This document shows, piece after piece, positions 45,775 through 54,343 of a stretch of 64,000 nucleotides of DNA. Positions within the stretch are counted from its first letter, which is position 1; each line of letters starts with the position of its first letter. Made by a program: the position numbers and the translations under genes. Source of the DNA: Longimonas halophila (lineage in GTDB: Bacteria > Bacteroidota > Rhodothermia > Rhodothermales > Salinibacteraceae); the NCBI RefSeq assembly GCF_002554705.1, contig NZ_PDEP01000004.1, positions 124,001-188,000 of the forward strand, read 5' to 3'. The notes beneath the pieces were generated by a model, which did not search any database, was not told the origin of the DNA, and saw only the letters and a list, made by a program, of their open reading frames with translations.

Positions 45775-46218
45775 ATGCGCCGCGTGCTGCTTCTCATTCT
45801 TCTGGCTCTTGCGCTGCTTGGGTGCGATCATCTAACCGACGCGGTCGTCCACGAGCCGCTTTCAACAGCAGGAAGCACCGTAGATTCGGTTGATACAGCC
45901 GCTCCGGGCACGATCGAAGGTCATGTGATTGATGCCGAAACGGGAGAAGCACTCCCTGGCACATCGGTTGTTCTCCCCAGTCAAGAGCAAGGAGCGGCCG
46001 CAGACCAAGAAGGTATCTTTCGCATTGAGAACGTCGTGCCCGGTTCCCACCAGTTTGTGGCTCGGTTCGCAGGCTATCGTACGGCCAAGACGTCAGTTGA
46101 TCTAACAGACGGCGGGGCGCAACTCCACATTACAATGAAGGTGTTGCCGGTGGAGGAACGGGGAGACGTCATTGTCCTGCGGTGTTTTGGCCCCGATACG
46201 ACCGCCGAGCGCGAGTAG
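45775..46218 (+). CDS. Small lipoprotein with carboxypeptidase-regulatory-like domain
   Basis: 147 residues from ATG 45775, which opens a lipoprotein signal (VLLLILLALALLGC). A single CarboxypepD-reg-like/transthyretin fold follows: IEGHVIDAETGEALPGTSVVLPSQ, GIFRIENVVPGSHQFVARFAGYRTAK. It ends GDVIVLRCFGPDTTAERE. The last ~14 codons and the sequence just beyond the stop recur in degraded form at 46936-47028, so the 3' end seems to have been duplicated. Function is unknown; such proteins are common outer-membrane lipoproteins in Bacteroidota. Confidence 0.65.
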   Translation: MRRVLLLILLALALLGCDHLTDAVVHEPLSTAGSTVDSVDTAAPGTIEGHVIDAETGEALPGTSVVLPSQEQGAAADQEGIFRIENVVPGSHQFVARFAGYRTAKTSVDLTDGGAQLHITMKVLPVEERGDVIVLRCFGPDTTAERE

Positions 46219-46224
46219 TGCAAC

Positions 46225-46249
46225 CTCGGATTACATCCGGGGTGACTCT
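46225..46249 (+). repeat. Copy 1 of a 25-base direct repeat (see 47004-47028)
   Basis: Identical at 21 of 25 positions to 47004-47028; both contain TCCGGGGTGACT. It begins seven bases after the stop of the small lipoprotein gene. The matching region downstream also follows a degraded copy of that gene's 3' end. Confidence 0.6.
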
Positions 46250-46283
46250 GCGCGTGGGGAGGATCACCTGCAAAAGGGGGTGT

Positions 46284-46748
46284 TCAATTCCGGTTGTACG
46301 CAATGTCAAACAGCGAGGCGGCCTCGCTAAGCGCGTGATCGATCTGACTATGCTTCTGCGTGCTTTCCTCCGGTAGATGCACTTTATCATGAGACCCGGA
46401 CTTCTGGTACTGAATCCGGATGGCGTTTTCGCCTAACGACATCGCCTTGACGTCGTCCCATTTAACCGACTTGTCTCCCCAGACAGACGTGTTTTGGGAT
46501 GTGATGCCGTCCTTATCGATGCGGAGTTCGGGCTGCTCCACAAACAGGTGCCTGTATCGAATCGAAAGGCTCACTGCTACAGCGCCTAATCCGATAGCAA
46601 GGCTGAATATCCAGCTTTCTGCGAGGGTATTATTTACGTATGTGCATGCAAGAAGGCCCAAGACTACGGTACCGACCAGAAAAGTCGCGACGGAAAGGAT
46701 ATTAGCATACCCTGCGTTCTTAGCAGGACGAATGATAGTTGATTCCAT
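46284..46748 (-). CDS. Hypothetical membrane protein with PH-like C-terminal domain
   Basis: 154 residues. Two membrane segments near the N-terminus (ILSVATFLVGTVVLGLLACTYV, WIFSLAIGLGAVAVSLSI) are followed by a cytoplasmic beta-rich part (ELRIDKDGITSQNTSVWGDKSVKWDDVKAMSLGENAIRIQY), reminiscent of PH-like/YdbT domains. Third-position GC is lower than in neighbouring genes, which suggests a less constrained or acquired gene. No family is firmly recognised. Confidence 0.5.
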   Translation of the reverse strand: MESTIIRPAKNAGYANILSVATFLVGTVVLGLLACTYVNNTLAESWIFSLAIGLGAVAVSLSIRYRHLFVEQPELRIDKDGITSQNTSVWGDKSVKWDDVKAMSLGENAIRIQYQKSGSHDKVHLPEESTQKHSQIDHALSEAASLFDIAYNRN

Positions 46749-46844
46749 ATCTTTGCACTGAGGGACTATTAGATGAAGTACCTGAGGTGTGACAACGTTT
46801 TATGCCATGGGTTCAGAAGGCGTACAGCTCCCTATCGCCCCGTC

Positions 46845-46881
46845 ATCCTGACGGCGTTGGGGCACCGTCAGGATTTTCCGT
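46845..46881 (+). terminator. Terminator-like hairpin in an intergenic repeat region
   Basis: ATCCTGACGG at 46845-46854 pairs with CCGTCAGGAT at 46865-46874, followed by TTTCC. No complete plus-strand gene is directly upstream, so it may be a relic of the degraded lipoprotein copy or simply an intergenic palindrome. The rest of 46749-47061 holds no intact gene. Confidence 0.35.
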
Positions 46882-46935
46882 TCCAGCCCCGCAATGCCCG
46901 TTTTCGGCAAAGGAGGCACTCCCTGCCTCTTGCGA

Positions 46936-47028
46936 GAGACATAATTGTCTTTCGGTGCTTCGTGCCGGATTCGACCGTCCATCACGTCCCCAATACCCCG
47001 GACCTCAGATCACGTCCGGGGTGACTTT
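46936..47028 (+). pseudogene. Degraded copy of the 3' end of the 45775-46218 lipoprotein gene plus downstream repeat
   Basis: Bases 46936-46977 match 46163-46204 at 32 of 42 positions without gaps and translate as ARDIIVFRCFVPDSTV against RGDVIVLRCFGPDTTA in the intact gene. Further on, 47004-47028 matches 46225-46249. No start, signal peptide or domain precedes it, so it is a remnant. A hairpin CCCCGGAC/GTCCGGGG (46996-47003, 47014-47021) lies within it. Confidence 0.5.
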
Positions 47029-47061
47029 CCATAAGAGAGCGAATTGTTTGTAAGCACGCGC

Positions 47062-49161
47062 CTACTCCAACCGCGCCACATCCTCCTCGGTAGCGGGGCG
47101 GAAGCGGATGACCTGGCCGCCGCCTGCTGCCAGGCGCAGGGTAAGGTCGGTGGTGTTGTCCACAAGGCGCTCCTCCGTCACCATGTCGTACGGGGCGTCT
47201 TCCCAGTGGGCATCGGTGCCGTCGCGGTAAATTTCGGCGACGTAGCGCGTCTCGGCATCCAGAAAGCTCAAAGGCGCCGACAGCACGCGGCCCGTCTCAT
47301 CGGTGATGCTGCCCAGGTACCAGTCGTCGCTGTTGCGGTCCTGGCGGGCCATCGTAATGTAGTTGCCGATGCTCGCGTTGAGCACCTCGGTGTCGTGCCA
47401 GTCGGTGGGCACCTGCGTCATGAACTGAAGCGCCTCGGGCCGCTCCTCGTAGTTTTCGGGCAGATCCGCCAGCATGTGCAGCGGACTGTAGATGGTGATG
47501 TAGAGCGCCATCTCCTTCGCCAGTGTGGACTTGATGCGGTTGTCGGGTTTGTGCTCGTCGAAGTGCAGATCGACCATGCCCGGCGTATAGTCGAACGGAC
47601 CCGCCAGGCTGCGCGTGAAGGGCAGTCGTGCGGTGTACTCAGGCGGATGGCCGCCCGCGCCGCCCCAGGCGTCGTATTCGCGGCCCATCGCCACCTCGCG
47701 GGTCATCAAGTTCGGGTAGGTGCGGCGGAGGCCGGTATCCTTCACGCCCTCGTGCACGTTCAGCATAATCTGATGCTCAGCGGCCAACTCCGTCACCTCT
47801 TGATGGTGGTTCACCATAAACTGCCCGTGATGCCACTCGTACTGCGTTTCGCCGTCCTCGCCCGGACGCTCAATCTCGGTGTCGTGGCCTACATAGCCCA
47901 TCTTCACGGCGCGCACGCCCAGGTCTTCGTAGAGCTGAAAGGCGTCTTCCATCTGCTCCTCGTAGTGCAGCACCCCCGCCGAGGTCTCATGATGGCCCAT
48001 CAGCCGCACATCGTTATCGCGGGCATACTGCGCCACCTCCTCCAGGTCAAACGCGTCGACCGATTCGGTGAAGCTAAATACCTTGCCGCTGTCGTACCAT
48101 TCTTCGTCCCAGCCCACATTCCAGCCCTCCACAAGCGTATGCTCCAGGCCGTGCTCGGCAGCAAAGTCGATGTAGCGCTTGGCGTTCTCGGTGGTCGCGC
48201 CCAGATCCTCGCCCGGACTCCATGTCGATTTGTCGAGGTGCATCTCCCACCAGATGCCGTTGTACTTAGCTGGTTTGATCCAGGATGTATCTTCGATTTT
48301 GTTCGGCTCATTCAGGTTCAGAATCAGATACGACGTGATGAGATCGCCCGGCGCATCCGCCAGTTGCAGCGTGCGCCACGGCGACACCCGCGTATCCTGC
48401 ACGCGCACCCGATCGCCCTCGCCCCACGGCATCAGGTTCGATTTGAGGGTGGTGCTGTCGGTGCGCTCCAGCGTCATCGTCGAAAAGTCCACCAGGGCCG
48501 CTTCATGCATACTGATGTAGAGGTCGTCGTCGGTGCGCATGGTGAGTGGCGTATGCACCGTATCCGCCTCGCTGAGCGGCGTGTTCTCGAAGTAGTACTC
48601 AAAGCGGTTCCACTGATACGCGTCGATGTACCACGACTCATGGTCGCCTGTCAGGCGGAACTCGGTCAGTTCATCCGCAATGCGAAACTGCTCCATGCCC
48701 TCTTGCTCGGGGAATTCGTAGCGGAAGCCCACGCCATCGTCGTAGACGCGAAACGTGACCACCAGATCACGACCTGGCGCCTCCTGCTCCGTCAGCGTGA
48801 TGCGCAGCTCGTTGTAGTGGTTGCGGATGAACCGCTTCTCGCCCCACACCTGCTCCCACGTATTGTCGAACGATGACGTATCGACCGCGGTGATTGCGAA
48901 CGGGCCGTCGAGGTCAGGCGCATCCTCCAGCAGAAAGCCCAGCGGTGAGGGCTCTACCACCGGCTCGCCCAGCCGCGCAATACGGTACATGGGCACGCCG
49001 CCGTCGATCTCCACCTGCACGGTGTTAATAGCACTGGGGGATGCGACAGCCGGACGCTCCGAAGCAGGGGCATCGTCAGCAGGTTGGGCAGCAGCAGGCA
49101 TGGCGCACAGTAGTACCGTGGAAGCGAACAGCAGGGCGCACAGTAGCGGGCGAGGCAGCAT
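47062..49161 (-). CDS. Glycoside hydrolase family 97 alpha-glucosidase/galactosidase
   Basis: 699 residues from ATG 49161, which starts signal peptide PLLCALLFASTVLLCAMPAAAQ. The GH97 N-terminal super-sandwich (DGGVPMYRIARLGEPVVEPSPLGF, YELRITLTE-like NELRITLTEQ, VYDDGVGFRYEFP) is followed by the catalytic TIM barrel (WWEMHLDKSTWSPGE, LVEGWNVGW, MGHHETS, KMGYVG, LNVHEGVKDTGLRRTYPNLMTREVAMGREYDAWGG) and the C-terminal sandwich ending FRPATEEDVARL. Glutamates in HEG and MTREV-GREY match the calcium-dependent inverting SusB-type site. It cleaves alpha-linked glucosides in the periplasm. It stands alone, away from the fructan locus. Confidence 0.92.
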   Translation of the reverse strand: MLPRPLLCALLFASTVLLCAMPAAAQPADDAPASERPAVASPSAINTVQVEIDGGVPMYRIARLGEPVVEPSPLGFLLEDAPDLDGPFAITAVDTSSFDNTWEQVWGEKRFIRNHYNELRITLTEQEAPGRDLVVTFRVYDDGVGFRYEFPEQEGMEQFRIADELTEFRLTGDHESWYIDAYQWNRFEYYFENTPLSEADTVHTPLTMRTDDDLYISMHEAALVDFSTMTLERTDSTTLKSNLMPWGEGDRVRVQDTRVSPWRTLQLADAPGDLITSYLILNLNEPNKIEDTSWIKPAKYNGIWWEMHLDKSTWSPGEDLGATTENAKRYIDFAAEHGLEHTLVEGWNVGWDEEWYDSGKVFSFTESVDAFDLEEVAQYARDNDVRLMGHHETSAGVLHYEEQMEDAFQLYEDLGVRAVKMGYVGHDTEIERPGEDGETQYEWHHGQFMVNHHQEVTELAAEHQIMLNVHEGVKDTGLRRTYPNLMTREVAMGREYDAWGGAGGHPPEYTARLPFTRSLAGPFDYTPGMVDLHFDEHKPDNRIKSTLAKEMALYITIYSPLHMLADLPENYEERPEALQFMTQVPTDWHDTEVLNASIGNYITMARQDRNSDDWYLGSITDETGRVLSAPLSFLDAETRYVAEIYRDGTDAHWEDAPYDMVTEERLVDNTTDLTLRLAAGGGQVIRFRPATEEDVARLE

Positions 49162-49342
49162 AGATAACAGTTCGATAGCAAACAGAAGCGAGCAATCTGC
49201 CCAGTAGCAGACCACCCTCCGAAATGCAACGCACGCGGAAGGGGTTTCGCAAAATAAAGACGGTGCAGATGGGGGCGGTCGCCTGAAAGACATGAGTCAG
49301 CAGGTAGATGGTATCATACCCAAGATCATGTGAATCTGTCTC

Positions 49343-49368
49343 TATTTAAAACTTATGACTATTAAATA
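49343..49368. promoter_or_regulatory. Candidate operator before the RIC gene (TATTTAAAAC motif)
   Basis: TATTTAA at 49343-49349 and TTAAATA at 49362-49368 form an inverted repeat with a 12-base spacer. TATTTAAAAC recurs at 54694 and, as TATTTAAGAC, at 54662, before the NO-stress operon. The core resembles the AT-rich NsrR-type site. The adjacent Rrf2 regulator is the obvious candidate binder. Confidence 0.4.
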
Positions 49369-49442
49369 CTGAACTGTAGAATCCAACAGGATGTATGGAG
49401 GAATGAAGTTGCCCATTGCATCCCCCTGACACTCTATTTGAC

Positions 49443-50159
49443 ATGGATACGATATCTCCAGACACGCTGGTGGCCGACCTGGTATCGGCGCAGCCGCGCT
49501 ACGCACGCATCTTCGAAGAGTTGGGCATTGACTATTGCTGTGGGGGCGAGCGTCCACTGCGCAAGGCCTGCGCCGAGCAGGGATTGGAGCCGAAGACGGT
49601 GGTGCGGATGCTCAGTGCGCATTCTGCTGCCCAGAGCGCGCCTGATGCGGATGCCGCGCCAAAAACGGACTGGACGCGCGCTTCGCTTAGTGATCTGATT
49701 ACGCACATTGAAAAGACGCATCACGCGTACCTGCGAGGTGAGCTGCCGCGCCTGGATGAGCTTCTCACCAAAGTGACACATGTGCACGGCGCCGACCTGC
49801 CATGGCTGCGCCGCGCCAAACAGGTGTTCGATACGATGGCATCGGATCTATACGCGCACATGGAGAAGGAGGAAACCGTGGTGTTTCCGTTCATCCGGCG
49901 GTTGGAGGACGGTGAGGCTACGGCTCCACCAGTTGGAATGGATTCCGATCCGATGGCGCTCATGGAGCATGAGCACGACGAGGCGGGCAATGCCCTCAAG
50001 GAATTGCAGGCGCTCTCGAACGACTTTTCAATGCCCCGTGGAGCATGCGGCACGCTCCGCGCTACGATTAACGGGCTACAGCTTTTGCAGAAAGATATGT
50101 TTCAGCATGTACACAAGGAAAACAACATCCTTTTTCGTCGTGCACGGGTGTTGCAGTAG
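49443..50159 (+). CDS. ric: RIC-family di-iron protein (repair of iron centres, YtfE/ScdA)
   Basis: 238 residues from ATG 49443. The N-terminal ScdA_N/DUF542 domain has IDYCCGGERPLRKA. The hemerythrin-like four-helix bundle contributes iron ligands in ITHIEKTHHAYLR, VHGADLP, HMEKEETVVFPF, LMEHEHDEAG and HVHKENNILF. RIC proteins rebuild Fe-S clusters after NO or peroxide damage and can release NO or iron. It opens the NO-stress module; an NsrR-like regulator is convergent just downstream. A likely operator lies at 49343-49368. The family assignment is firm; the exact chemistry is still debated. Confidence 0.94.
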   Translation: MDTISPDTLVADLVSAQPRYARIFEELGIDYCCGGERPLRKACAEQGLEPKTVVRMLSAHSAAQSAPDADAAPKTDWTRASLSDLITHIEKTHHAYLRGELPRLDELLTKVTHVHGADLPWLRRAKQVFDTMASDLYAHMEKEETVVFPFIRRLEDGEATAPPVGMDSDPMALMEHEHDEAGNALKELQALSNDFSMPRGACGTLRATINGLQLLQKDMFQHVHKENNILFRRARVLQ

Positions 50160-50194
50160 AGTGGGCGCTTGCCCAAAATACAAGGCATCGCAAC

Positions 50195-50629
50195 CTATGT
50201 GACGGTAAGGCGCACATTATAATCCTGGATGCGCGTGGCCATTGCGGCAAGCGATGTGTTGCGGAATAGCGTAGCCAGCTGGTCACGCTGATCGACCCAC
50301 TGGTCGTGGAGCGGGCACGGGTCGGCATTGCCACAGCCGGGCAGGCCCAGTACGCATTCGGTGAACAGTGCCTCGTCGTCAATTGCCACCACAATTTCGT
50401 AGAGATTGATAGCGGCGGGGTCACGGGTAAGAGCTACGCCGCCGCTGGGGCCGCGATGCGAGGTGAGGAGTCCGGATTTGTTAAGCTGCTGAAAGATTTT
50501 GGTGAGGTACGGAAACGAAATATCCAGCGCGTCGCTGATCGTGCCAATCGAGACGTATCCGTCTTCATCAAGCGAGGCCAGGTACAAGGTGGCTCGCATT
50601 CCGTATTCGCAACTCTTGGAAAGCAGCAT
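50195..50629 (-). CDS. nsrR: Rrf2-family Fe-S regulator, NsrR-like
   Basis: 144 residues. The winged helix (MLLSKSCEYGMRATLYLAS, ISIPYLTKIF-like DISFPYLTKIFQQLNKSGLLTSHRGPSGGVALTRDP) is typical of Rrf2. Cysteines C92, C99 and C105 (CVLGLPGCGNADPC) form the three-ligand set for a [4Fe-4S] or [2Fe-2S] cluster that senses NO. H108 in CPLH also recalls IscR, so NsrR versus IscR is judged on neighbours: RIC, NnrS, a globin and DUF2249 all favour NO sensing. It is convergent with ric and divergent from the HPP gene. Its symbol is a context-based call. Confidence 0.75.
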   Translation of the reverse strand: MLLSKSCEYGMRATLYLASLDEDGYVSIGTISDALDISFPYLTKIFQQLNKSGLLTSHRGPSGGVALTRDPAAINLYEIVVAIDDEALFTECVLGLPGCGNADPCPLHDQWVDQRDQLATLFRNTSLAAMATRIQDYNVRLTVT

Positions 50630-50785
50630 GTATCGTAGACGGGTTAGTAGATCGGCCGAGTGCTATTTCGGACAAGCAGGAGCGAAAATAACGAGGGCTG
50701 CCTACGTGCGTTCCTGCAATTGGGCAGTGGCCAGCGCGACCTCGGGGTACGTGGCGGCCGCTAAGATGCGCTGCGATGATGTGCT

Positions 50786-51394
50786 ATGTCGGCTGGAAAG
50801 GTATTTTGCACAGACTCCACACACGTGGAGCCGTCGTTCCCGTACGTCGTACAGAAACAGGCCGCATTTCGCTCTCTCTACTATTTCGCCCCCTTGAAGA
50901 GTCAAACTCGCCGTATTCTTCGCATCAGTCTGGATGCCGCTATGCACGTGGCCTTGCTGGGCAGCATCGTGTGGATGACCGGACATCCGTTTATCTTTCC
51001 AAGCCTGGGTCCTACGGCGTTCGCGTTGGCCCTTCATCCGCACGAGCATACGGCATGGCCAGTCATTGGCGGGCATTTCTGGGGCATTGTATCGGGGCTT
51101 ACGGTGTACACGTGTGTCGCTTCGGGGCTGGCAGTCACGGGCGAATATGCGCCGTTTTCGGAGGCTGGGCTGTGGCTGGCGCTGAGCGGGTCCCTCTCGG
51201 TTGCGTTGACCGCGATTGCTATGTTAGCCACTCGGAGCGCGCATGCCCCGGCCTGTGCTACAACGTTGATCATCTCGCTCGGACTCCTTCCAACGCTCAC
51301 CGAAGGCGCAATTATTTTGATGTCGGTGACACTGCTCTACGGGGTACACACCGCGTTCTTTGCCTGGTTTGAGCGGACGCGGTTCGTTACTTAA
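50786..51394 (+). CDS. HPP-family membrane protein (possible nitrite/anion channel)
   Basis: 202 residues; the start is uncertain. ATG 50786 gives an odd leader, and a TTG at 50894 before RRILRISLDAAMH is an alternative. Four or five membrane helices follow: AMHVALLGSIVWM, FIFPSLGPTAFALAL with HPHEHTAWPVIGGHFWG, VSGLTVYTCVASGLAV, LWLALSGSLSVALTAIAMLA and a last pair. The HPP signature is seen as SAHAPACATTLIISLG. HPP proteins include chloroplast and cyanobacterial nitrite transporters. In a NO-stress module a nitrite-related role is reasonable but inferred. Confidence 0.65.
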   Translation: MSAGKVFCTDSTHVEPSFPYVVQKQAAFRSLYYFAPLKSQTRRILRISLDAAMHVALLGSIVWMTGHPFIFPSLGPTAFALALHPHEHTAWPVIGGHFWGIVSGLTVYTCVASGLAVTGEYAPFSEAGLWLALSGSLSVALTAIAMLATRSAHAPACATTLIISLGLLPTLTEGAIILMSVTLLYGVHTAFFAWFERTRFVT

Positions 51395-51454
51395 GCAGGA
51401 TGCCGAGCTATCGCCTCGGTGCGTAGCAGTCTCTGATAGGCAGATGACGGTGCT

Positions 51455-52618
51455 TCATCGCGGTGCCAATGAGCGCCCGCCGTCCAGGTCGAGTGATTCT
51501 TTTGGCGGGGCGTCGGGAGGCGAGGGGGGAGCTTGGATGATGCTGTATGCAGTTGCTCCCAGAAAAAGCAGGATAGCGGCAGCGTTGCTCCATCCGCCAA
51601 TCAGGCGCAGTGTGGCATAGGGCCACAGATCGCCGACTATACGCGCTACCAGAGAAAGGTGCAGCAGTGCTACAGGGCCGTAGAAGAGCGGTCGATACGG
51701 AATGTCGATATCCAGCACCGAAGGAAAGATCACGGGGGCATGCGCAAAGATCATGCTGAACACGAAGCCGACAAACACGGTGTGGAGCATGGCATCATAA
51801 AGAAGGCCAGCGGTCGGCCATCCGTAGGTCAGCATCAGCCCGCCGCCCACAAGGAGCCATCCGTATCCCATCAGCAAACACACGGCCATAAATCGGGGCA
51901 GCCCCGCATGTGTGACGGTGTGACGTGCTATGTCGTACGCGATCAGCCATCCGCCGAGTGCGACGAGTCCTGCACCGAGGATACGAGCGCCCGTATCCAG
52001 TGAAACCAGTGAACAGGCCAGCCCGAGGCCCAGCACAACGATGCAGGTCATGAATCCGTACCGCACGTAGGACGCATGCTGCATCATGCGGCTCAGCTCC
52101 AGGCGCTCGCCGGCAATGGTGAGCACTAAAAACCCCAACCACCAGGGCGTCAGATACGGGATGGGCCACCCGGTCAGCCAGAGCCCATTGCCCACAGCCC
52201 AGGCAACCGCCCCGGCAGCCATGACAACGGCAAAAGGAGCCGCCTGGATAGACAGCACAACGCCAAAGATTATGACAAGCCCAGCGCTGCCAAGAGTAAT
52301 GAGAAGTGGTCCGCCGGGAGGGGCAATCCCCAATAACGCTGCGAATGCCCCCAGGCCAACCAGTGCAGGCACGGCGTACGTCCACCTGCGGTTTAGTGCA
52401 ACAGCGCGCTCCAGGCTGATGAGGGTGCCGAGAAAGCCGCACACCATGAGCGGACCGTGAACGCTCGGATTAGGCGCAATTGCCGCAAGGCCGTTCCACC
52501 CAAGGCGCAGCAGACCGGTCCATAGGCCGGCCATCAGCACCATGCCTCCCAGTGCAATGAGAGCTATGCGCATGCGGCGAGACGCGACTGCCCCGGAGGG
52601 GAAAAGTTGGTTTGGCAT
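51455..52618 (-). CDS. nnrS: NnrS-like haem-copper membrane protein
   Basis: 387 residues, about twelve membrane helices. It shares NnrS-type landmarks: NPSVHGPLMVCGFLGTLISLERAVAL, GWPIPYLTPWWLGFLVLTIAGERLELS, MHTVFVGFVFSMIFAHAPVIFPSVL-like HTVFVGFVFSMIFAHAPVIFP and a series of histidines in membrane helices. NnrS proteins carry haem and copper and protect against NO-derived iron complexes. It is the last gene of the minus-strand NO-stress operon and begins 6 bases after the stop of the previous gene. Divergent relative to proteobacterial NnrS, so the name is somewhat cautious. Confidence 0.7.
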   Translation of the reverse strand: MPNQLFPSGAVASRRMRIALIALGGMVLMAGLWTGLLRLGWNGLAAIAPNPSVHGPLMVCGFLGTLISLERAVALNRRWTYAVPALVGLGAFAALLGIAPPGGPLLITLGSAGLVIIFGVVLSIQAAPFAVVMAAGAVAWAVGNGLWLTGWPIPYLTPWWLGFLVLTIAGERLELSRMMQHASYVRYGFMTCIVVLGLGLACSLVSLDTGARILGAGLVALGGWLIAYDIARHTVTHAGLPRFMAVCLLMGYGWLLVGGGLMLTYGWPTAGLLYDAMLHTVFVGFVFSMIFAHAPVIFPSVLDIDIPYRPLFYGPVALLHLSLVARIVGDLWPYATLRLIGGWSNAAAILLFLGATAYSIIQAPPSPPDAPPKESLDLDGGRSLAPR

Positions 52619-52624
52619 GTCGGA

Positions 52625-53065
52625 TCAGGAGATGTACGCGCCAAGAAGCCATCCGGCCGTCCCTAAGGCGCTCAGTTTTATCGCCTCAAGAGCAATGTAG
52701 CCCAGATGAAACCAGGTGTTGGCTTCGTCAATGGTGCCCTCAACGATAGCTGCAGCTTGAGAAAGAAGCTCGGGGAGGAGCCACACCGTTTGAAGCAGCA
52801 GAATGACTCCAATGCCTCCCAGCACCCAGCGCAATGCGCCCTCAGGCCAAGCAACTATGCAGAGTGCACCGGCCAGAGCCGCCAGCCCAAGTTCGGTCCA
52901 GTTGAGCGCCGCAAACACGTGGCGGCCCACATCAAGGCCGATTTCGCGGGTTACGCTTGGAGCGGTAAACTTGACAGGGGCTTCCAGGAGTGAAATCCCC
53001 GCTACCAGTCCCAGCCATACAAAACAGATTGCTTGTAAGAGGCGAAGTGCAAATGTCTCATCCAT
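52625..53065 (-). CDS. Four-helix membrane protein of the NO-stress operon, unknown function
   Basis: 146 residues with four membrane segments: LLQAICFVWLGLVAGISLLE, LGLAALAGALCIVAW, WVLGGIGVILLLQTVWLL and ALEAIKLSALGTAGWLL. A first loop EAPVKFTAPSVTREIGLDVGRHVFAALN contains a conserved-looking GRHVF that could bind haem. The layout is close to DUF4149-like proteins often found beside NnrS. Tightly packed between ferredoxin and nnrS, so it is likely co-expressed. Function is unknown. Confidence 0.6.
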   Translation of the reverse strand: MDETFALRLLQAICFVWLGLVAGISLLEAPVKFTAPSVTREIGLDVGRHVFAALNWTELGLAALAGALCIVAWPEGALRWVLGGIGVILLLQTVWLLPELLSQAAAIVEGTIDEANTWFHLGYIALEAIKLSALGTAGWLLGAYIS

Positions 53066-53131
53066 GATACGTAGAAAATCAATTGGGAGAGTCCGTGGAA
53101 TCCAGGCAGTACATGCCGTAGCCAGATGAGG

Positions 53132-53476
53132 CTACACATCCCACGTTAGGATGTCTTCTTCGGATTTCTCTCGTGTCTCCCATTCCGCGGCATCGTCGGC
53201 AGGCTCGTGCTTGGTCACGATATTGTAGCCCATCTCGCGCCACTGATTGGCCAGGTACTCATTCCATTGCAGGTAGTGCGCCCATTCTTGCGGCACCTCA
53301 TCGTCCGGGTAGATTGCCTCGGTCGGACACACCGGCACGCAGGCGTTGCAGTCGATGCATTCATCCGGCTGAATCGCCAAAAAATTGGGGCCTTCGTAGA
53401 AGCAATCGACCGGACACACCTCCACGCAGTCGGTGTATTTGCAGTTGATACAGGGTTCAGTAACAACGTAAGCCAT
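53132..53476 (-). CDS. fdxA: 7Fe-type ferredoxin (FdxA-like)
   Basis: 114 residues from ATG 53476. The N-terminal half has the seven-iron ferredoxin pattern [27 protein letters not shown] followed by [19 protein letters not shown], giving a [3Fe-4S] and a [4Fe-4S] cluster. A 45-residue acidic, Trp-rich extension ([27 protein letters not shown]) follows, as in FdxA proteins. A cytoplasmic electron carrier; within this operon it might serve the truncated globin or Fe-S repair. Upstream gene is the truncated haemoglobin, 61 bases away. Confidence 0.9.
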   Translation of the reverse strand: MAYVVTEPCINCKYTDCVEVCPVDCFYEGPNFLAIQPDECIDCNACVPVCPTEAIYPDDEVPQEWAHYLQWNEYLANQWREMGYNIVTKHEPADDAAEWETREKSEEDILTWDV

Positions 53477-53537
53477 AAAAATACAGGGGGATGTGAAGCG
53501 ATGTGGCAAGCGGCAGCGTAGATCGCAGAGGTACATG

Positions 53538-53942
53538 TTAACCAAAGCGCTCGGCTACGTCTTCATCGCGGAGCACACCCAGCTTCGATTGAAAGATCGT
53601 GGCAATGTGGCGGGCGCGGCTTTTCATCTGTTCGGCATTGGGCCCGGCAAACCGTTCATCTATGATGGATTCAAAGCGGTCGAGCCATCGCGTAAAGTGG
53701 TCGGCGTTTAGGCCGTTGAGGGCGGCATGCGCATGAAATGGACGTCCGCGGTAGGTACCGGTTTGAAAGACGACTGAACACCAAAAATCCACCAGTTTAG
53801 GCACATGCGCCTGCATATCGACATCGTCAAAGAACGCGCCAATGGACGGATCTTCGGCAATATCGTGGTAGAATGCCTGCACGACCGTGCGTACGTCTTC
53901 GCGGGTGGTTAAGTCGGAGTGGGATTCCGAGGCGTTTTCCAT
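53538..53942 (-). CDS. Group III truncated haemoglobin
   Basis: 134 residues. The 2-on-2 globin signature of group III is present: [49 protein letters not shown], then the F helix with proximal histidine in [11 protein letters not shown] and [18 protein letters not shown]. These haem proteins detoxify NO or sense it, usually with a ferredoxin reductase. It stands in the NO-stress operon between MIP18-type and ferredoxin genes, which supports NO dioxygenase or scavenging activity. Distal-pocket residues cannot be judged without modelling. Confidence 0.92.
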   Translation of the reverse strand: MENASESHSDLTTREDVRTVVQAFYHDIAEDPSIGAFFDDVDMQAHVPKLVDFWCSVVFQTGTYRGRPFHAHAALNGLNADHFTRWLDRFESIIDERFAGPNAEQMKSRARHIATIFQSKLGVLRDEDVAERFG

Positions 53943-53978
53943 GGCACAGCGGGTATCTTAGCGAGAAACGGTAGTGTG

Positions 53979-54290
53979 TCAGGCATGCGGAGCGCGGAAG
54001 CGGTCGGGGCGCACATCGGGGTGCATCATTGCAGGCGACCACGCCGGATTCCACACAATGTCTACATGCACCCGATCGATGCCCCCGATAGGCGTGAGTA
54101 CCTCGCGCATGGACTTCTTGATGTGGTGGCTAAGTGGGCACGCTGGTGTCGTCATCGACATGGTCACTGTCACATCGCCATCGTCGTAATCGAGACCGTA
54201 GATCAACCCCAGATCAACAATGTTGATGCCGAGTTCGGGATCGTTCACCCGGCGCAGCAGATCTGCAATTTGGGCATGTAGAGTAGCCAT
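53979..54290 (-). CDS. MIP18/DUF59-family Fe-S cluster assembly factor (PaaD/SufT-like)
   Basis: 103 residues from ATG 54290. DUF59 fold: RVNDPELGINIVDLGLIYGLDYDDGDVTVTMSMTTPACPLSHHIKKSMREVL. The TTPACPL loop carries the conserved reactive cysteine that binds Fe-S intermediates. It should help mature or repair Fe-S proteins, in keeping with RIC and NsrR nearby. A 36-base gap to the globin gene suggests one transcript. The C-terminal tail HPDVRPDRFRAPHA is His/Arg-rich and not part of the known domain. Confidence 0.88.
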   Translation of the reverse strand: MATLHAQIADLLRRVNDPELGINIVDLGLIYGLDYDDGDVTVTMSMTTPACPLSHHIKKSMREVLTPIGGIDRVHVDIVWNPAWSPAMMHPDVRPDRFRAPHA

Positions 54291-54343
54291 CGCATCTTGC
54301 AATTATGTTTGAGCACCGTAGCAGAGCATGCGCTAACTGATCG

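Noticed and set aside
46845-46881. Assigning the ATCCTGACGG hairpin as terminator of the 45775-46218 gene
   Set aside because: It lies more than 600 bases downstream with a minus-strand gene between, so it cannot be its normal terminator.
47044-48876. 610-codon plus-strand open frame
   Set aside because: Antisense shadow of the GH97 gene, no signal peptide or domain features.
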